This document shows positions 1-7,393 of a stretch of 28,805 bases of DNA, in pieces. The notes under the pieces were generated by a model. That model did no database searches. It had not been told where the DNA came from and saw nothing but the letters and a program-made list of their open reading frames with translations. The stretch is from Coriobacteriaceae bacterium (GTDB lineage: Bacteria; Actinomycetota; Coriobacteriia; Coriobacteriales; UMGS124): assembly GCA_019420325.1 (NCBI GenBank), contig JAHZHK010000029.1:1-28805 (forward strand), in the 5' to 3' direction. Positions within the stretch are counted from its first letter, which is position 1. Every line of letters begins with the position of its first letter. The position numbers were made by a program, and so were the translations under genes.

Positions 1-441
1 GGCAGCCAAGGCACGATATTGCCCATACATTCCGGAGGTGGAAAGGAGCTGCTGAAGAAACTCTGTGGCGAATAGCTTTTCCTCATCGCGTATCACCAAC
101 CAACCATCATGGATACACCCTTCTACCTGCAGAATGTAAGACCGTCCAAAGCTCATCGAATTGGAGAGGACTAGGTCGCCGACATATACGCGCCGCGACT
201 TGGCTTCACCCTCCGGTTTGATTTTCTCTGCGGTATTCGTTATGTAGCGGGAACCGGGCGCGACGTCTCCAATTTTAATCCAGTTAATGCCTTCTGGGTC
301 GTCCGTGATGTAGTCATCGATGGGCCTCGGTGAGCCACCGCGTTGAACAAGAAGACAATCTCCCAACTTACGCTGTTCCCAAGCGGAACGAACAGTGATA
401 CGGGTTGGTCGTCTTAGTCTGGGCTGCTGGCTGGCACTCAT
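1..441 (-). CDS. hsdS: Type I restriction enzyme specificity subunit (HsdS), 5' part, cut by window edge
   Basis: This minus-strand reading frame stays open from an ATG at 441 to the window edge (147 codons). Its N-terminus has the WEQRKLGD block that opens the first target-recognition domain of many HsdS proteins, preceded by a PRLR-type lead-in. It continues with GINWIKIGDV and SNSMSFGRSYI, also typical of this domain. HsdS subunits guide HsdM and HsdR to a split DNA sequence; this half would read one half-site. The start is uncertain: an AGGA lies almost against the ATG, so the ribosome site is weak. No hsdM lies upstream, although hsdS usually follows hsdM closely. The gene may therefore be an orphan or a silent shuffling cassette. 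The rest of the protein is outside the window. Confidence 0.8.
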   Translation of the reverse strand, partial: MSASQQPRLRRPTRITVRSAWEQRKLGDCLLVQRGGSPRPIDDYITDDPEGINWIKIGDVAPGSRYITNTAEKIKPEGEAKSRRVYVGDLVLSNSMSFGRSYILQVEGCIHDGWLVIRDEEKLFATEFLQQLLSTSGMYGQYRALAA

Positions 442-513
442 GTCCTGTGCCTGGAAAATCGTACATCGGTATTGCCGGGGTTGGTATTGCGGGCGAGCCC
501 CGAGTCGTTTATG

Positions 514-564
514 GCCGTCGTGCTTGCATTGTAGCGAGATTTGCAACAATGCAAGCACGACGGC
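514..564. repeat. 19-bp perfect inverted repeat (hairpin)
   Basis: The arms at 514-532 and 546-564 are exact reverse complements (GCCGTCGTGCTTGCATTGT), with a 13-nt spacer. No T-run follows on either strand, so it is not a typical intrinsic terminator. It sits about 70 bp upstream of the hsdS start. It could be a recombination site, a cruciform or a transcript structure. Confidence 0.7.
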
Positions 565-634
565 AGTTCCAAGACGGCCCGGTGGGGTGGCTTGCGGTAT
601 TTCAATTATGCATGTCGAGGGGAGAGGCCGTGCA

Positions 635-908
635 GCTCGACAAGCTCGGGGCGTGAGGTGCGCTGGCGGTACCTGCCCCGGTGGTTCCAGTTCTGGCAGA
701 GAACGGGACTTCTGAACGTTCAAAGGGGCCGGAAATCGTTCAGAAGTCCTCTGTTGTGGTACCCAGGAGCGCCTCGACCGTTCAGAAGTCCCGATTCCTG
801 CCGCGCCCACATGCTTGACCGTACAGAAATCCCCATCTGTGCCAGCGGGGCATCTCGTATCGTCTCGTGCCCTCTTTGCCGCCGTGGGGCCGGGCGCTGT
901 CCTCGAAG
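635..908 (+). repeat. Dispersed repeat, copy A (274 bp)
   Basis: This segment is repeated in the same orientation at 8826-9100, with clear base-by-base similarity throughout. Inside it the 13-mer CGTTCAGAAGTCC occurs at 737-749 and 779-791, in degenerate form at 820-832, and inverted at 706-718. The inverted and first direct copies form a 13-bp stem with an 18-nt loop. The direct copies start 42 and 41 bp apart, about four helical turns. I see no convincing reading frame conserved between the copies. It may be a non-autonomous mobile or intergenic repeat, or a multi-site protein-binding array. Confidence 0.8.
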
Positions 909-1008
909 ATTATGGCGCAGCGTTTATGGGGAGTTCACTTCAAAAAACAAACTCTCTGTTAGACCACCGTTGACATGGACGCCCGCCTCTCCCAGTACTC
1001 TCAGAACG

Positions 1009-1185
1009 GCCGCCGCGCCCCGCGAGCCTGCAGAACGAGTACCCCAGGTCGTTGGCCCCGCACACCACGCAGACCTTGAGCGACGAGATGCCCCGTTTCC
1101 GCCCCGCCCCTCCCCGTCGGTGGGGCTCGCGGGGCATCTTGGCGCGCGAGTGGGCCCTGTTGCCCTTGAGCGACTTGGCGAGGCG
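1009..1185 (-). pseudogene. IS1595 / ISXO2-like transposase remnant
   Basis: Only about 59 codons on the minus strand look like a transposase. They include SLKGNRAHSRAKMPREPHRR followed by KRGISSLKVCVVCGANDLG, which matches from memory the region after the first catalytic Asp of ISXO2-like (IS1595 family) DDE transposases. Both ends of the similarity run into unrelated sequence and no terminal inverted repeats are evident. The N-terminal zinc ribbon and the other catalytic residues are absent. It is a dead fragment beside repeat copy A. Confidence 0.6.
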
Positions 1186-1361
1186 GGCCGCCTGGTGCCG
1201 GGCCCCGCCGCGGCGAGGTTGCGTTTGCGGTGCCGTATTTGGCCGATTACCTGCGGCGGGACGAGTAAGCAAAGGAGACGAGGCCCGCATTGAGTCTCAC
1301 CTCCTTTTGTCCGCACAGCTTTGCGAACGCGCCGTTTTCGGCAGTCGTCCCCAGCCTGTCG

Positions 1362-1928
1362 CTACTCCACATCGATGGGGATTTGCTTCACCGCGCGGGC
1401 GGGCACGCCGCACACCACGCAGTTGTCGGGCACGTCCCTGGTCACCACGGCCCCCGCGCCCACCACCACGTTGTTGCCGATGGTAACTCCCGGCAGCACG
1501 GTGACGTTGCCGCCGAGCCACACGTCGTCGCCGATGCGCACGGGCTCGGCCTGCGCCATGTGCCGCCGCCTCGCCGCAGGGGAGAGCGGGTGGCCCACCG
1601 TGGTGATGAGCGTGCCGGGGCCGACCATCACGTTGTCGCCGATGTGCACTTCGCGGATGTCGAGGATGGTGAGGTTGTAGTTGCCCGTAAAGTTGTTCCC
1701 GATATGGATGTTCTTGCCGTTGTCGCACATGAACGTCTTGGCGATCCACACCTTCTCGCCCACGCTGCCGAGCATCTCTTTGAGCTGGGCGTACTGTGCC
1801 GCGTAGTCGGTGTCGTCTATTGCGTTGTACCGCTGGCACTGCACGACGGCGTTCTCCTTGCGGGCCTCAACCTCGGGGTCGTCGTAGCAGTATTCCAGGC
1901 CTGCCTCGAGCTTTTCCACCTCGGTCAT
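1362..1928 (-). CDS. Sugar O-acetyltransferase, maltose/galactoside acetyltransferase family
   Basis: The 188-residue protein has the usual length of this family. Residues 1-60 are the helical maltose-acetyltransferase cap (EKLEAGLEYCYDD start). Residues 60-180 are left-handed beta-helix hexapeptide repeats such as IHIGNN, VHIGDN and VRIGDDVWLGGNVTVLPGV. The conserved catalytic His is visible at about position 113 in TTVGHPL. Such enzymes move an acetyl group from acetyl-CoA to a sugar hydroxyl and act as cytoplasmic trimers. The start codon directly abuts the stop of the upstream flavin reductase (TAG then ATG), so the two are very likely translationally coupled. The true sugar substrate cannot be told from sequence. 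Confidence 0.9.
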   Translation of the reverse strand: MTEVEKLEAGLEYCYDDPEVEARKENAVVQCQRYNAIDDTDYAAQYAQLKEMLGSVGEKVWIAKTFMCDNGKNIHIGNNFTGNYNLTILDIREVHIGDNVMVGPGTLITTVGHPLSPAARRRHMAQAEPVRIGDDVWLGGNVTVLPGVTIGNNVVVGAGAVVTRDVPDNCVVCGVPARAVKQIPIDVE

Positions 1929-2420
1929 CTACATCAGGTCCATCTTGTCCCAGGCGATGCTGCCGTCGGGGTTGAGGTACTCCTCGTCGACGTCGACGGC
2001 CTCCACCTTGCCGACGAACAGCTCGTGCGTGCCGGGCATGCTGCTCTCCACCATGCGGCACTCGATGTTCACGGGGCAGTCGGTGAGCACGGGGGCGTCG
2101 ACGTGCTTGGCGTCCTGCCAGGCGAGGCCCAGCTCGGCGAACTTGTCGGCGTCGCGGCCCGAGACGCTGCCCAGGTAGGCGTACTTCTTCCGGAAGCTCT
2201 TTTGGGGGAAGTTGACCACGAAACAGCCGCTTTCCTTGACGATGTGGTGCGAGTGGCGCGACGGCATGATGCCGATCATCACCATCGCCGGTTCAAGGCT
2301 CACGTTGGCGACGAAGCCCACCACCAGCGCGTTGTTCCTGCCTTCTTTGTCCCTGCACGACACGATGGTCTGCGGTAGGGGCTGCACGCACAGCATCTTG
2401 TTGTCTGCCTGCTTCTTCAT
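1929..2420 (-). CDS. Flavin reductase-like FMN-binding protein
   Basis: The 163-residue protein belongs to the flavin reductase-like, FMN-binding split-barrel family. Visible features are the N-terminal strand with PLPQTIVSCRD, then NALVVGFVANVSLEPAMVMIG (split here only for description), and SGCFVVNFP, a common phosphate/flavin-binding stretch. It probably binds FMN and either reduces free flavin or acts as a small electron carrier in the cytoplasm. The ATG at 2420 is preceded by AGAGAAGGG at good spacing, and no better in-frame start lies nearby. It is the first gene of a two-gene unit with the acetyltransferase and is divergent from an AraC-type regulator that may control it. Confidence 0.88.
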   Translation of the reverse strand: MKKQADNKMLCVQPLPQTIVSCRDKEGRNNALVVGFVANVSLEPAMVMIGIMPSRHSHHIVKESGCFVVNFPQKSFRKKYAYLGSVSGRDADKFAELGLAWQDAKHVDAPVLTDCPVNIECRMVESSMPGTHELFVGKVEAVDVDEEYLNPDGSIAWDKMDLM

Positions 2421-2579
2421 GATGGGAACCCTTCTCTCTGGTTTTCGCGTCGCTGCGAACGCGCACCTATTATTCGCCCGCCGCCCCGCGCCTTCACTGG
2501 CTTGCCTTAAGATGGTTGGTGGTAAATTCTCATATAAGAGAAGATATAAGCGCAGACGTCGGAAAGGGAGGGCGGGGTT
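2421..2579. promoter_or_regulatory. Divergent control region between flavin reductase and AraC regulator
   Basis: This AT-rich 159-bp gap holds two direct copies of ATATAAG at 2532-2538 and 2544-2550, starting 12 bp apart. AraC-type regulators often bind direct repeats in such shared promoter regions. Read on the minus strand, the same block gives TTATAT-like -10 candidates for the flavin reductase. This is inference from layout. Confidence 0.4.
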
Positions 2580-3569
2580 ATGGCGGACAGGCGCGTGGAA
2601 GGGGCGATCGATAAGCTCGCCGCAGATCTCCCTAGCCTCGACCTCACCTTCCATGAGATGGAGGGTGGCAGACCCGGCGACCTCACTTCGTACTGGCCCG
2701 GGGGTGAGGGGGAGGACGTCATGGTCTGCGTGTTCAAGGGGCGCGAGATATGCGAGCCGTTCCACCGGCAGGATTTCTTCTTCATCAACTGCGCCTGGCG
2801 CGGCGACTATGACGCGCTCTCAGCAAAATATGACAATCTCATCACGGTGTGCGAGGGCCAGTGCTACCTGGGACAGCCCTACAGCGGGTATGCCCTGCAT
2901 GCCTCGGGCGAGGATCAGATCGTCATCCTTGGCGTCCTCATCAAGAAGGACGCGTTCTTCCGCGAGTGCCTGCCCGTCGTGTGCGCCGATGCGGGGCTCT
3001 TCCGCTTCTTTGTCAACCCGCAGACCGATAAGTTCTCCGAAGAGTTCATCCATCTGAGTGTTCCCAGGCACCACGCGATTCGCTCGTTGTTGGAATTGAT
3101 GGCGCTGGAATACGCCGACGTGCGCCACGATACCCAGCAGGTGCTCAAGTCCCTGTTGCAGACGCTACTGTTGGAAATCGCGCGGCTGCACAGGCTCGAG
3201 GGCGAGTCGGCGGCGGCGCAGGCGGGTCCCGTACAGCGCATGCTCGCCTACATCGACGACCACAGCGACGCCGTGACGCTCGCCGGGCTCGCTGCGCGCT
3301 TCGGCTACCATCCCAACTACGTCTCCACGCTATTGCGCGAGAAGACCGGCCGCACGTTCTCCCAGCTTGTGCTCGAGCGGCGCATGGAGCGCGCGGCCCT
3401 GCTCGTGGGCAACACGGGGCTGCCCCTTGAGCAGGTGGCGGCGCTTCTGGGGTATTCCGACCACAGCAACTTCTACAAGGCGTTCAAGGCCTACTGGGGT
3501 GCGACGCCCCGGGAGTTCGCGGCGGGGCAGATGGGCGGAGGGGGTGCATGGCCGAGCACGGCCGGGTAA
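2580..3569 (+). CDS. AraC-family transcriptional regulator
   Basis: The protein has 329 residues. Residues 1 to about 200 form a sensing domain with no recognised signature. Residues 219-315 form the double helix-turn-helix typical of AraC/XylS: the first has LAGLAARFGYHPNYVSTLLREK, given here in two parts (LAGLAARFGYHPNY, VSTLLREK), and the second has VAALLGYSDHSNFYKAFK and the closing GATPREF. The ATG at 2580 follows AGGGAGGG at a suitable distance. It is divergent from the flavin reductase/acetyltransferase pair, the natural candidate target. The effector is unknown. Confidence 0.9.
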   Translation: MADRRVEGAIDKLAADLPSLDLTFHEMEGGRPGDLTSYWPGGEGEDVMVCVFKGREICEPFHRQDFFFINCAWRGDYDALSAKYDNLITVCEGQCYLGQPYSGYALHASGEDQIVILGVLIKKDAFFRECLPVVCADAGLFRFFVNPQTDKFSEEFIHLSVPRHHAIRSLLELMALEYADVRHDTQQVLKSLLQTLLLEIARLHRLEGESAAAQAGPVQRMLAYIDDHSDAVTLAGLAARFGYHPNYVSTLLREKTGRTFSQLVLERRMERAALLVGNTGLPLEQVAALLGYSDHSNFYKAFKAYWGATPREFAAGQMGGGGAWPSTAG

Positions 3570-3611
3570 CGGACGCCGACGCACCCTGTCCTCGAGGCAA
3601 CTCCGCTCAGA

Positions 3612-3672
3612 TTAACATACATTTCGTTGGCCTAAAAATTTGTCAACTGGTATTTTATCGAACACGGTTAAC
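3612..3672. repeat. Intergenic motif block TTAACATACATTTC...CAACTGG...TTAAC, copy 1
   Basis: TTAACATACATTTC at 3612-3625 is followed by CAACTGG at 3644-3650, a TTTT run and TTAAC at 3668-3672. The same ordered elements recur at 27544-27600. This copy lies between two genes that converge, so it is not an obvious promoter for either of them. Confidence 0.55.
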
Positions 3673-3735
3673 GTAATGCATGTTCTTTCGCCCCGCACGT
3701 TCCTTGCGCCCATGTACCGCCCCTCCGCGCGTCCC

Positions 3736-5628
3736 TCACGCCGCCCGTTCTTTGTCCTTCCTCGCCCAGCGCAGGAGAAACGCCGAGTTCACGATGACGA
3801 AGACGCTGCTGCAGTTGTGCACGAGGGCCCCCGTCACCGGGTCGAGCACGGCCGTCATGGCCAGGACGATGGCCACGAAGTTCAGCATCATCGAGAACGT
3901 GAGATTGGCCTTTATCACGCGCATCATATGGCGGGAGAGTGCCAGCAGGTGCGGCAGCTCAGTGACGCCCTCGCCCACGATGACGATGTCGGCGGCCTCC
4001 ACGGCGATGTCGCTGCCCACACCTCCCACGGCTATGCCCACGTAAGAGCGGCGCAGTGCCGGCGCGTCGTTCACGCCGTCGCCCACCATGGCGCAACGGA
4101 TGCCCCCGCGCTCGACTTGCTCGATGTAAGCCATCTTCGTCTCCGGGCGGCACGAGGAGACATACTCGGCTATTCCCGCCTGGGCGGCGAGTGCGCAGGC
4201 GGCCGCCTCGTTGTCGCCCGTGAGCAGCACCGGCCTCACGCCCAGCGCCTGCATCGCCGCGACCGTGGTGCGCGCTTCGGGGCGCATCTCGTCGCTGAGT
4301 GCCACTACGCCGGCCGCCTGCCCGTCGAGGGTCACGAGCGTCACCGTGCAGCCTTGATCGAGGTAGACGTCGAGGCTCGAGGTGTCCCATTGGCACGCGT
4401 CCACCCCGACGGCACTCATGAGCTGGGCGTTCCCCACGGCGACGGCGCGGCCGCCGACGCTTGCCCGCACGCCCTGGCCCGGCACCATCTCGAACGCCTC
4501 TGCCGACGCGAGCTGCACGCCTTCCTTGCGGGCACATTCCACCACGGCGCGTCCCAAAGGATGCTCGCTCAACTGCTCGGCTGACGCCACGAGGCTGTAA
4601 AGTTCCTCACGCGTGAGGCCCGAGCCAGGCACGGGCTCCACGGCGTGCACGGTAGGCTCGCCGCGCGTGAGCGTGCCCGTCTTGTCGAACACCACGTGCC
4701 CCACCGCTGCCAGCCGCTCGAGCGCGTCGCCCTCCTTCACGAGGAAACCGTGCTTGGTGGCGTTGCCGATGGCTGCCATGATGGCGGTGGGCGTGGCAAG
4801 CACGAGCGCACAGGGGCAGAACACCACGAGCACGGTCACTGCGCGCAGGGGCTCTCCCGTGACCGCGAGCACGCCTGCGGCCGCTAGCAGCGCGACTACC
4901 ACGACCCAAGTCGCCCAGCGATCGGCCAGGCGCACGATCTTCGCCTTGCCGGCGTCGGCGGTCTGCACAAGCCTCGCCAGGCGCTGCATCGAACCGTCCT
5001 GCCCGTCGCGCGTGGCCTGCACCTCGATGGCGCCGAACTGGTTGATCGTGCCCGAGCAGACCTCGCTGCCCATCTGCTTGTCCTTAGGCATGGGCTCGCC
5101 GGTGAGTGCCGACTCGTCCACGCTCGTCTGGCCCAGCACAACCCGCCCGTCCACAGGAATGGCCTCGCCGGGCAACACGCGCACCCTCTGGCCTGCCCTA
5201 ACGCTGTCTGCGGGTACCTCGCGTTCTGAGCCGTCGCCGCCCAAGAGGCGCGCGGTGCGCGGGGTCAGGGCTACGAGCCGCTCGATGCCGCGCTGGGCGC
5301 GGGCCACCGTGGCATCCTCGAGCAATGCGCCGAGCTGCATGATAAGGGCTACCTCGCCGGCCGCGAACAGCTCGCCGATGGCCACTGACGCCACGAGCGC
5401 GAGCGACACGAGCACGTCGGCCTTGATGTCGAAGCGCGTGACGAGGCCGATTGCCGCCTCGCACAGGATGGGTGCGCCGCACAGCACGATGGCGACCCAC
5501 GCCGGGTTGACGGGCAGTGACGTACCACAGAAAAAGCTTGCCAACATCGCGATCCCGGACACGACGAGGAAGACGACGTCTTTCTTGAAGCCGCCCCACT
5601 CGAGCGCCTGCTCTATCTTTTCGAACAT
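3736..5628 (-). CDS. Heavy-metal P1B-type ATPase without N-terminal metal-binding domain
   Basis: The 630-residue membrane pump has the full P-type core: TGEP at 176-179 (actuator), CPC at 271-273 in a membrane helix (metal site), DKTGT at 315-319 (phosphorylated Asp), SEHPLG at 354-359 (nucleotide binding), TGDN at 470-473 and GDGVNDAP at 516-523. It would use ATP to export a transition metal. The usual N-terminal HMA domain is missing; the protein begins almost at the first membrane helices. The last helix has a VHNCSS pattern near 603-608 rather than the Asp-x-Gly of Zn/Cd pumps or the Met-x-x-Ser-Ser of Cu pumps, recalling CtpC-like pumps; the metal therefore remains open. The ATG at 5628 has only a weak GGGGAT ribosome site. 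It is divergent from a TetR-type gene. Confidence 0.93.
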   Translation of the reverse strand: MFEKIEQALEWGGFKKDVVFLVVSGIAMLASFFCGTSLPVNPAWVAIVLCGAPILCEAAIGLVTRFDIKADVLVSLALVASVAIGELFAAGEVALIMQLGALLEDATVARAQRGIERLVALTPRTARLLGGDGSEREVPADSVRAGQRVRVLPGEAIPVDGRVVLGQTSVDESALTGEPMPKDKQMGSEVCSGTINQFGAIEVQATRDGQDGSMQRLARLVQTADAGKAKIVRLADRWATWVVVVALLAAAGVLAVTGEPLRAVTVLVVFCPCALVLATPTAIMAAIGNATKHGFLVKEGDALERLAAVGHVVFDKTGTLTRGEPTVHAVEPVPGSGLTREELYSLVASAEQLSEHPLGRAVVECARKEGVQLASAEAFEMVPGQGVRASVGGRAVAVGNAQLMSAVGVDACQWDTSSLDVYLDQGCTVTLVTLDGQAAGVVALSDEMRPEARTTVAAMQALGVRPVLLTGDNEAAACALAAQAGIAEYVSSCRPETKMAYIEQVERGGIRCAMVGDGVNDAPALRRSYVGIAVGGVGSDIAVEAADIVIVGEGVTELPHLLALSRHMMRVIKANLTFSMMLNFVAIVLAMTAVLDPVTGALVHNCSSVFVIVNSAFLLRWARKDKERAA

Positions 5629-5655
5629 TGCATCCCCAACTCTACTTGTAGACCG

Positions 5656-5681
5656 ATATCGAATGTAGTGTTCGGTATAAT
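5656..5681 (+). promoter_or_regulatory. Imperfect palindrome overlapping a -10 box, likely TetR operator
   Basis: ATATCGAA (5656-5663), seven bases, then TTCGGTAT (5671-5678) form an inverted repeat with one mismatch. The right arm overlaps TATAAT at 5676-5681, a perfect -10 box for the TetR-type gene, although no good -35 is seen. Its place between the divergent pump and regulator fits an operator controlling both. Confidence 0.45.
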
Positions 5682-5912
5682 CTAGCGAGTAAAATTATTG
5701 AAGACGCAGACGGGCCGCTTCGCGCGGTACGGGACGGGGCGGCCGAATTGAGAGAAAGCGGACGGTTGCAGGGCAGACACGCGGTTACGGACAGTCCCTG
5801 GCGAGCCATTCGCTACCAGACAGATTCGCGCAAGTGTACTGTTGTGCAACCGCCTCGCGCAGGCCTGCGCATGTCAAGCGAGGCGGTGGGCCCGGGAAAG
5901 GAAGGACAAACG

Positions 5913-6470
5913 ATGGACAGGCGCCAGCGCAAGACCAGGCGGAGCATCTACGAGGCGTTTGAGTCGCTCATGATGGAGGAGCACTACGGCTCGGTCACCG
6001 TGTCGCAGATTATCGAGCGGGCCGACATCGGGCGCAGCACGTTCTACGCACACTTCGAGACGAAGGACGAGCTGCTCAACCAGATGTGCGCCGAGATGTT
6101 CGCCCACATATTCGAGGGGGTCAACGAGCACTGCGTCACCCACGCAAACCTGCAGACCGAGAGCCTCGCCGGCGTGCTCGCCCACCTGCTCTACCACTTG
6201 CGCGACTCGCATTCCGGTGTGTGCGGCAAGCTCGTGGCCGAGGGCGAGCCGCATTTCCGAGCGCTCTTCGCCCGGGAGCTGTCGACCCTGCTCGCCCGGC
6301 GCGCGGAGCTGCCGGCCGGGGTGGACGGGCAGCTGTGCGTCTCCATGCTGTCGGCGGCGTTTTTGCAGGCAGTGAGCTGGTGGTACTCCTGCGGCGCGGA
6401 CCTGACTCCCGAGGAGGTCGCCGCCAGCTTCCTGAGCACCTGTCGTGTGGTGGAGAAGCAGGCAGCGTGA
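5913..6470 (+). CDS. TetR-family transcriptional regulator
   Basis: The 185-residue protein has an N-terminal TetR helix-turn-helix at about residues 8-55: it begins RRQRKTRRSIYEAF and includes VTVSQIIERADIGRSTFYAHF, named here in parts (SQIIERADIGRSTFYAHF). The C-terminal helical half resembles the TetR_C_7-type ligand domain. I chose the ATG at 5913 because AGGAAGGA lies seven bases upstream. A longer in-frame start at 5748 would add residues with no family likeness. It faces away from the P-type ATPase and may be its repressor, although TetR proteins more often sense organic ligands than metals. Confidence 0.88.
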   Translation: MDRRQRKTRRSIYEAFESLMMEEHYGSVTVSQIIERADIGRSTFYAHFETKDELLNQMCAEMFAHIFEGVNEHCVTHANLQTESLAGVLAHLLYHLRDSHSGVCGKLVAEGEPHFRALFARELSTLLARRAELPAGVDGQLCVSMLSAAFLQAVSWWYSCGADLTPEEVAASFLSTCRVVEKQAA

Positions 6471-6650
6471 GGTAGGATGCCGATTGGAGAAGGACAGTCG
6501 CTCCCTACACATGGCTTTACAATTTTCGTCTAAACGCCCTGTGGGGGGTGCGAACGCCAGGGCCGACGGATGGGGAACGGCCCTACAATCGCACGCGTCT
6601 TACCGGTGCGTCCGGGGGCGCGCCAGTCTTTTCAACAACCGCACGCACTT

Positions 6651-6989
6651 CCGGCGCACACCCGCCCGATGTGCGACCAGCTGGTGCACGAGGGCTTTGA
6701 GGTGTGTCGGCGCGCCGGTATCGACCTGGGCATCTCCGAGCAGGCCGAGAGCGACGCCATCATGCAGAGCATGCATGACATGCCGCTGCACTACCCGTCG
6801 ATGTGCCAGGACATGTTCAAGGGTCGCCCCACCGAGGTGGACTACATCAACGGCTACATCGTCAAACTTGGCCGCGAGTACGGTTACGAGGCGGTTCGCC
6901 ACGAGTTCCTGACCAACGAGGTGCACCTTTCGGAGACCGCCCACGCGTTCCACGAGGCGCAGCGGCAGTCCGGCACGGCCTCCCGCTAG
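6651..6989 (+). pseudogene. Ketopantoate reductase (PanE/ApbA) C-terminal remnant
   Basis: About 110 codons resemble the C-terminal helical domain of 2-dehydropantoate 2-reductase. The marks are CDQLVHEGFEVCRRAGIDL, then GRPTEVDYINGYIVKLGRE and VRHEFLTNEVH, which fit the family pattern for the helices binding ketopantoate. The N-terminal NADPH-binding Rossmann domain is absent, and upstream sequence shows no GxGxxG-type motif. It is therefore a truncated, presumably non-functional gene. An ATG at 6570 could open the frame but adds unrelated residues. Confidence 0.7.
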
Positions 6990-7017
6990 AGGGACCCGCG
7001 GCCGTGGCACCTGCGCG

Positions 7018-7197
7018 TTACTTCGCGCCCTCCGCCCATCGGACGGCCCGCTCTTCGACGAGCTCGAGTATCTCGTCCTTGCTGTGGACGCCGATTTTTT
7101 TATAGATGTGCGCCACGTGCGCCTTTGCCGTGCCCGGGGTGATGCCGGTCTCGTTGGCGATGAACGAGCTGGTGTGCCCCTGGGCCAGCAGGGGCGT
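7018..7197 (-). pseudogene. LuxR-type helix-turn-helix tail, truncated
   Basis: This minus-strand stretch of 59 codons runs from just after an in-frame stop at 7198-7200 to a TAA at 7018-7020. It encodes LLAQGHTSSFIANETGITPG followed by TAKAHVAHIYKKIGVHSKDE, a complete LuxR/GerE DNA-recognition helix. No start codon or sensor part remains in frame. In Coriobacteriia such tails usually end large membrane-bound LuxR regulators. It is a broken gene next to the ketopantoate reductase remnant. Confidence 0.75.
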
Positions 7198-7393
7198 TCA
7201 ACATGGCCGTCGGGGGCACATCTTGTCGATGTCGGCACCTTGCATGGTGCTCCATATCGAGTAGACCTCCGAGCGCGCGATTTCCAGTGTGGTTTGCGCG
7301 CTTTCCTGCCGTATTGCGATGGAAGTGCGTCTATGCGCTAGGCCCATCCGCTCGTCGAGCGCGGTTTGTGGACAGACGTCCCGCCGGCCCCGC

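Noticed and set aside
706..832. CRISPR-like array suggested by 13-mers at 41-42 bp steps
   Set aside because: The repeats are too short and partly inverted, and the between-repeat sequence is the same in both dispersed copies, unlike variable spacers.
5748..5912. Longer N-terminus for the TetR regulator
   Set aside because: The added residues lack TetR similarity, while AGGAAGGA stands correctly before the ATG at 5913.
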